DNA of 9,651 nucleotides from Candidatus Galloscillospira excrementavium (lineage in GTDB: Bacteria > Bacillota > Clostridia > Oscillospirales > Oscillospiraceae): NCBI GenBank assembly GCA_018711785.1, contig DVHW01000053.1, forward strand, positions 1-9,651. The letters are read 5' to 3'. Shown piece after piece: positions 7,178-9,651 of this stretch. Under the pieces are notes generated by a model. The model made no database searches. It was given only the letters and a program-made list of their open reading frames with translations, and was not told where the DNA came from. Position numbers and translations under genes: made by a program. Every line of letters begins with the position of its first letter. Positions within the stretch are counted from its first letter, which is position 1.

Positions 7178-8443
7178 ATGACACAGCTGCATCAGGACTA
7201 TCTGGAGGCCCTGCGCAGGGAGCTTGTGCCCGCCCTGGGGTGCACTGAGCCCATCGCCATCGCCTACGCCGCGGCCCGGGCCCGGGCCCTGCTGGGGTGC
7301 TTTCCGGAGCACATGACGGTCTCCTGCAGCGGAAACATCATCAAGAACGTGAAGGGGGTCATCGTCCCCACCACCGGGGACCTGCGGGGCATCGACACCA
7401 GCGCCCTTCTGGGCGCCCTGGCCGGGGACCCGGAGCGGAAGATGGAGGTGCTCAGCACGGTGAAGCCGGAGGACGTGGAGCGGGTCCGCGCCCTCCGGGG
7501 CACCGGCGTGTGCACCGTGAAGCCCCTGCTGGGCACGGCCAACCTCCACATCATCGTGGAGGTGGAGGGGCAGGGCCACACCGCCCTGGTGGAGATCGTG
7601 GACGCCCACACCAACATTGTCCGGGAGGAGCGGGACGGGGAGGTCCTCTTCCGCGCCGAGGGCTCGGCCGTGCAGAAGGAGCAGGCCCGCCGGCAGCAGA
7701 TGACGGTGGCTCAGATCTACGACTTCGCCTGCACCGCGCCCCTGGAGGAGCTGAAGGCGGTGCTGAAGGACCAGGTGGAGTACAACCTGACCATCGCCGA
7801 GGAGGGACTCCGCCGGGACTACGGCGTGGGGGTGGGCCGCACCCTCCTCTCCGGCGGGGAGCAGGACGCCCGGCGCAAGGCGGTGGCCTATGCCGCCGCC
7901 GGCAGCGACGCCCGGATGAGCGGCTGCGTGCTGCCCGTGGTGGTCAATTCAGGCAGCGGCAACCAGGGCATGACGGTCTCCCTGCCCGTCATCGTCTACG
8001 CCCGGGAGATGGGGATGGAGGAGGAGCGGCTTTACCGGGCCCTGGCCCTCTCGAATCTGGTGGCCATCTACCAGAAGTCCTTCCTCGGGGAGCTCTCGGC
8101 CTACTGCGGGGTGGTGAGCGCCGCCTGCGGCAGCGCCGCCGGCCTGGCCTACCTCTGCGGGGAGGGGCTGGAGGTCATCTCCGACACCATCATCAACACC
8201 ATCGCCAATGTCTCCGGCATGGTCTGCGACGGGGCCAAGCCCTCCTGCGCCGCCAAGATCGCCACCGCCGTGGAGGCCGGTTTCCTGGGCCTGGACATGG
8301 CCCGCCGGGGCCACGTGTTCCACGAGGGGGAGGGTCTGGTGCAGCGGGATGTGGACGCCACCATCGCCGCCTTCGGCCGCATGGGCCGGGAGGGTATGCG
8401 GAGCACCGACCGGGAGATTCTGAGCATCATGGTGGGGGAGTAG
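7178..8443 (+). CDS. cyuA: L-cysteine desulfidase, CyuA/YhaM (UPF0597) family
   Basis: A 421-residue cytoplasmic iron-sulfur lyase expected to split L-cysteine into pyruvate, ammonia and hydrogen sulfide; relatives are E. coli CyuA (YhaM) and an archaeal L-cysteine desulfidase. Hallmarks are ALGCTEPIA near the start (Cys22, thought to be the active-site residue of the family), CSGNIIKN at 50-57, NSGSGNQG at 257-264, YCGVVSAACG (Cys310) and GMVCDGAKPSC (Cys350, Cys357). Cys310, Cys350 and Cys357 are 40 and 7 residues apart, the spacing I recall for the [4Fe-4S] ligands of the archaeal enzyme; the three cysteines bind three irons and leave one for the substrate. The length fits the family (about 430). 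AAGGAGG at 7163-7169 overlaps the previous stop. The related serine dehydratase alpha chain is the main alternative, so L-serine use cannot be excluded. An oxygen-sensitive cluster suits an anaerobe. Confidence 0.88.
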   Translation: MTQLHQDYLEALRRELVPALGCTEPIAIAYAAARARALLGCFPEHMTVSCSGNIIKNVKGVIVPTTGDLRGIDTSALLGALAGDPERKMEVLSTVKPEDVERVRALRGTGVCTVKPLLGTANLHIIVEVEGQGHTALVEIVDAHTNIVREERDGEVLFRAEGSAVQKEQARRQQMTVAQIYDFACTAPLEELKAVLKDQVEYNLTIAEEGLRRDYGVGVGRTLLSGGEQDARRKAVAYAAAGSDARMSGCVLPVVVNSGSGNQGMTVSLPVIVYAREMGMEEERLYRALALSNLVAIYQKSFLGELSAYCGVVSAACGSAAGLAYLCGEGLEVISDTIINTIANVSGMVCDGAKPSCAAKIATAVEAGFLGLDMARRGHVFHEGEGLVQRDVDATIAAFGRMGREGMRSTDREILSIMVGE

Positions 8444-8448
8444 GGGAG

Positions 8449-9615
8449 ATGGACGGCTATCTTGCACGCGCGCGTGCCATCGCGGAGGAGCTCACCGCCC
8501 TGCGGCGCTCCCTCCACCGCTGCCCCGAGCTGGGCTTTGACCTGACACAGACCCGGGACCTCGTGTCTGCCGCCCTCTCGGCCGCCGGCTGCCGGGACAT
8601 CCGCGCCCTTGGCGGCGGCCTGACGGCCCGGCTGGGCCGGGCGGAGGGGCGTACCCTCCTCCTGCGGGCGGACATGGATGCCCTGCCCATGGCGGAGGAG
8701 AGCGGCCTGCCCTTCGCCGCCGGAAACGGCGCGGCCCACGCCTGCGGCCACGACCTGCACACCGCCATGCTTCTGGGTGCGGCCCGGCTGCTGAAGGAGC
8801 GGGAGGAGGCCCTGGAGGGCCGGGTGGTCCTGATGTTCCAGGCCGCCGAGGAGACCGCCTCGGGCGCCCGGACCATGGTAGAGGAGGGGGTGCTGGACGG
8901 CGTGGACGCCGCCCTGGCCCTCCACGTGGCCACCCAGCGGCCGGTGGGCTGGCTCAACTGCACCCGGGGGGCCAAGACGGCGTCCTTCGACCGCTTTGCC
9001 CTCCACATCGAGGGAAAAGGGGGCCATGGGGCCTCTCCCCAGAACAACATCGACCCCATCAACGCGGGGGTGCACCTCTACCTGGCGCTCCAGGAGCTGG
9101 TGAGCCACGAGTGCCCACCCGACGAGACCGCGGTGCTCACCATCGGCGCCTTCCAGGCCGGGGCGGCGGGCAACGTCATCCCGGCCCGGGCCCGGCTGGA
9201 GGGGACCGCCCGGGCCCACAGCCGGGAGACCCGGGCCCTGCTGCTCCGGCGGCTGGGCGAGCTGACGGAGGGGGTCTGCGCCGTCTTTGGGGCCAGGGGC
9301 ACAGTGGAGTGGATGGCCCAAGTGCCGCCCCTCTGGAACGATCCGGACCTCACGGGCAGGATGGCGGGCTATGCCCGCGCCGTCCTGGGGGAGGGACTGG
9401 TCAGCGAGGAGCCGGAGCGGCTCACCGCGTCGGAGGACTTCTCCCTGGTGGCCGAGCGGGTGCCCACCGCCTACCTCACCATTGGCACCGGCCGGGCGGA
9501 GGACGGCTATCTCTATGGCAACCACCACCCGAAGGTGGTCTACGACGAGGGGGTGCTCCCCCTGGGCGCGGCGGTGCTGGCCCGGTGCGCGGAGGACTTT
9601 CTCCGGGAGGGATAA
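8449..9615 (+). CDS. M20D family metallo-amidohydrolase (N-acyl amino acid deacylase type)
   Basis: A 388-residue cytoplasmic di-metal amidase of the aminoacylase/hippurate hydrolase/ILR1 group. In order: LHRCPELGF (His23-Phe30), RADMDALPM (Asp75, Asp77), HACGHD (97-102, with Cys99 and His101 as metal ligands), AAEE (catalytic Glu134 and ligand Glu135), LHV (His159), the dimerisation-domain motif GKGGHGASP (His193), TASEDFS (Glu329, Asp330) and NHHPK (His359/360, last metal ligand). All metal ligands are present, so it should be active. The group removes acyl groups from N-acyl amino acids; some members deacetylate N-acetyl-cysteine conjugates in Bacillus. Here it may release cysteine or a cysteine analogue for the desulfidase. 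It differs from the hydantoinase-linked carbamoylase branch. GGGGGAG at 8434-8440 and a five-base gap after the preceding stop support the ATG at 8449; longer in-frame readings overlap the desulfidase gene. Confidence 0.9.
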   Translation: MDGYLARARAIAEELTALRRSLHRCPELGFDLTQTRDLVSAALSAAGCRDIRALGGGLTARLGRAEGRTLLLRADMDALPMAEESGLPFAAGNGAAHACGHDLHTAMLLGAARLLKEREEALEGRVVLMFQAAEETASGARTMVEEGVLDGVDAALALHVATQRPVGWLNCTRGAKTASFDRFALHIEGKGGHGASPQNNIDPINAGVHLYLALQELVSHECPPDETAVLTIGAFQAGAAGNVIPARARLEGTARAHSRETRALLLRRLGELTEGVCAVFGARGTVEWMAQVPPLWNDPDLTGRMAGYARAVLGEGLVSEEPERLTASEDFSLVAERVPTAYLTIGTGRAEDGYLYGNHHPKVVYDEGVLPLGAAVLARCAEDFLREG

Positions 9616-9618
9616 GAC

Positions 9619-9651
9619 AAAAACAGCCGGAGGGCGCGGACCTGCAGGTCC
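9619..9651 (+). terminator. Probable left half of an intrinsic terminator, cut by the window end
   Basis: After the last stop there is a run of five A (9619-9623), then a G+C-rich arm, then GGACCTGCAGGTCC (9638-9651), a perfect 14-base palindrome that ends on the last base. The pattern looks like the rising arm and apex (loop TGCA) of a bidirectional A-stem-U terminator whose falling arm and T-run lie outside the window. The assignment depends on sequence I cannot see. Confidence 0.45.

Noticed and set aside
5281..7179. 632-codon open frame on the minus strand across the fusion gene
   Set aside because: Same shadow pattern; no recognisable domain, and the + strand frame has a clear start, RBS and conserved motifs.
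7297..8448. In-frame upstream extension of the M20D gene by 384 codons
   Set aside because: It lies wholly over the desulfidase gene in another frame and is Gly/Arg/Pro-rich; family sequence begins only at the ATG at 8449, which has its own RBS.

Overview
The window is a G+C-rich stretch (roughly two thirds G+C by eye) holding nine genes, all on the + strand and packed as what looks like one operon from 67 to 9615. Strong AGGAGG-type ribosome sites, a Gram-positive-style lipoprotein signal and the overall protein character suggest a G+C-rich anaerobic member of the Clostridia (Oscillospiraceae-like, for example gut Flavonifractor/Lawsonibacter relatives). That taxonomic call is an inference from style, not from a marker gene.

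Layout. 1-66 is a short leader with a possible -10 box. 67-4814 encodes a complete branched-chain/amphipathic amino-acid type ABC importer in the classical order: binding lipoprotein (livK), two permeases (livH, livM) and two ATPases (livG, livF). A strong stem-loop separates livK from the rest. 4826-9615 encodes four soluble enzymes: a stand-alone protein resembling L-2-amino-thiazoline-4-carboxylate (ATC) hydrolases, a 611-residue protein that joins a pyrroline-5-carboxylate-reductase-like N-terminus to a second ATC-hydrolase-like domain, an L-cysteine desulfidase (CyuA/YhaM family), and an M20D metallo-amidohydrolase. Genes are joined by ATGA overlaps or gaps of 1-13 bases, apart from the 108 bases between livK and livH. 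The last 31 bases look like the left side of a transcription terminator cut by the window edge.

How the genes may work together (inference). In Pseudomonas, ATC hydrolase opens a thiazoline ring to N-carbamoyl-cysteine and an amidohydrolase then frees cysteine. L-cysteine desulfidase converts cysteine to pyruvate, ammonia and sulfide. The same three chemistries sit here beside a dedicated importer and a reductase-like domain that could act on a ring imine. The operon is therefore best read as a candidate scavenging and fermentation pathway for a cysteine-derived heterocycle or N-acyl/N-carbamoyl cysteine, ending in pyruvate and H2S. The real substrate cannot be read from sequence. No transcription regulator, RNA gene, mobile element or CRISPR array is visible, and no stretch over 300 bases lacks a gene.
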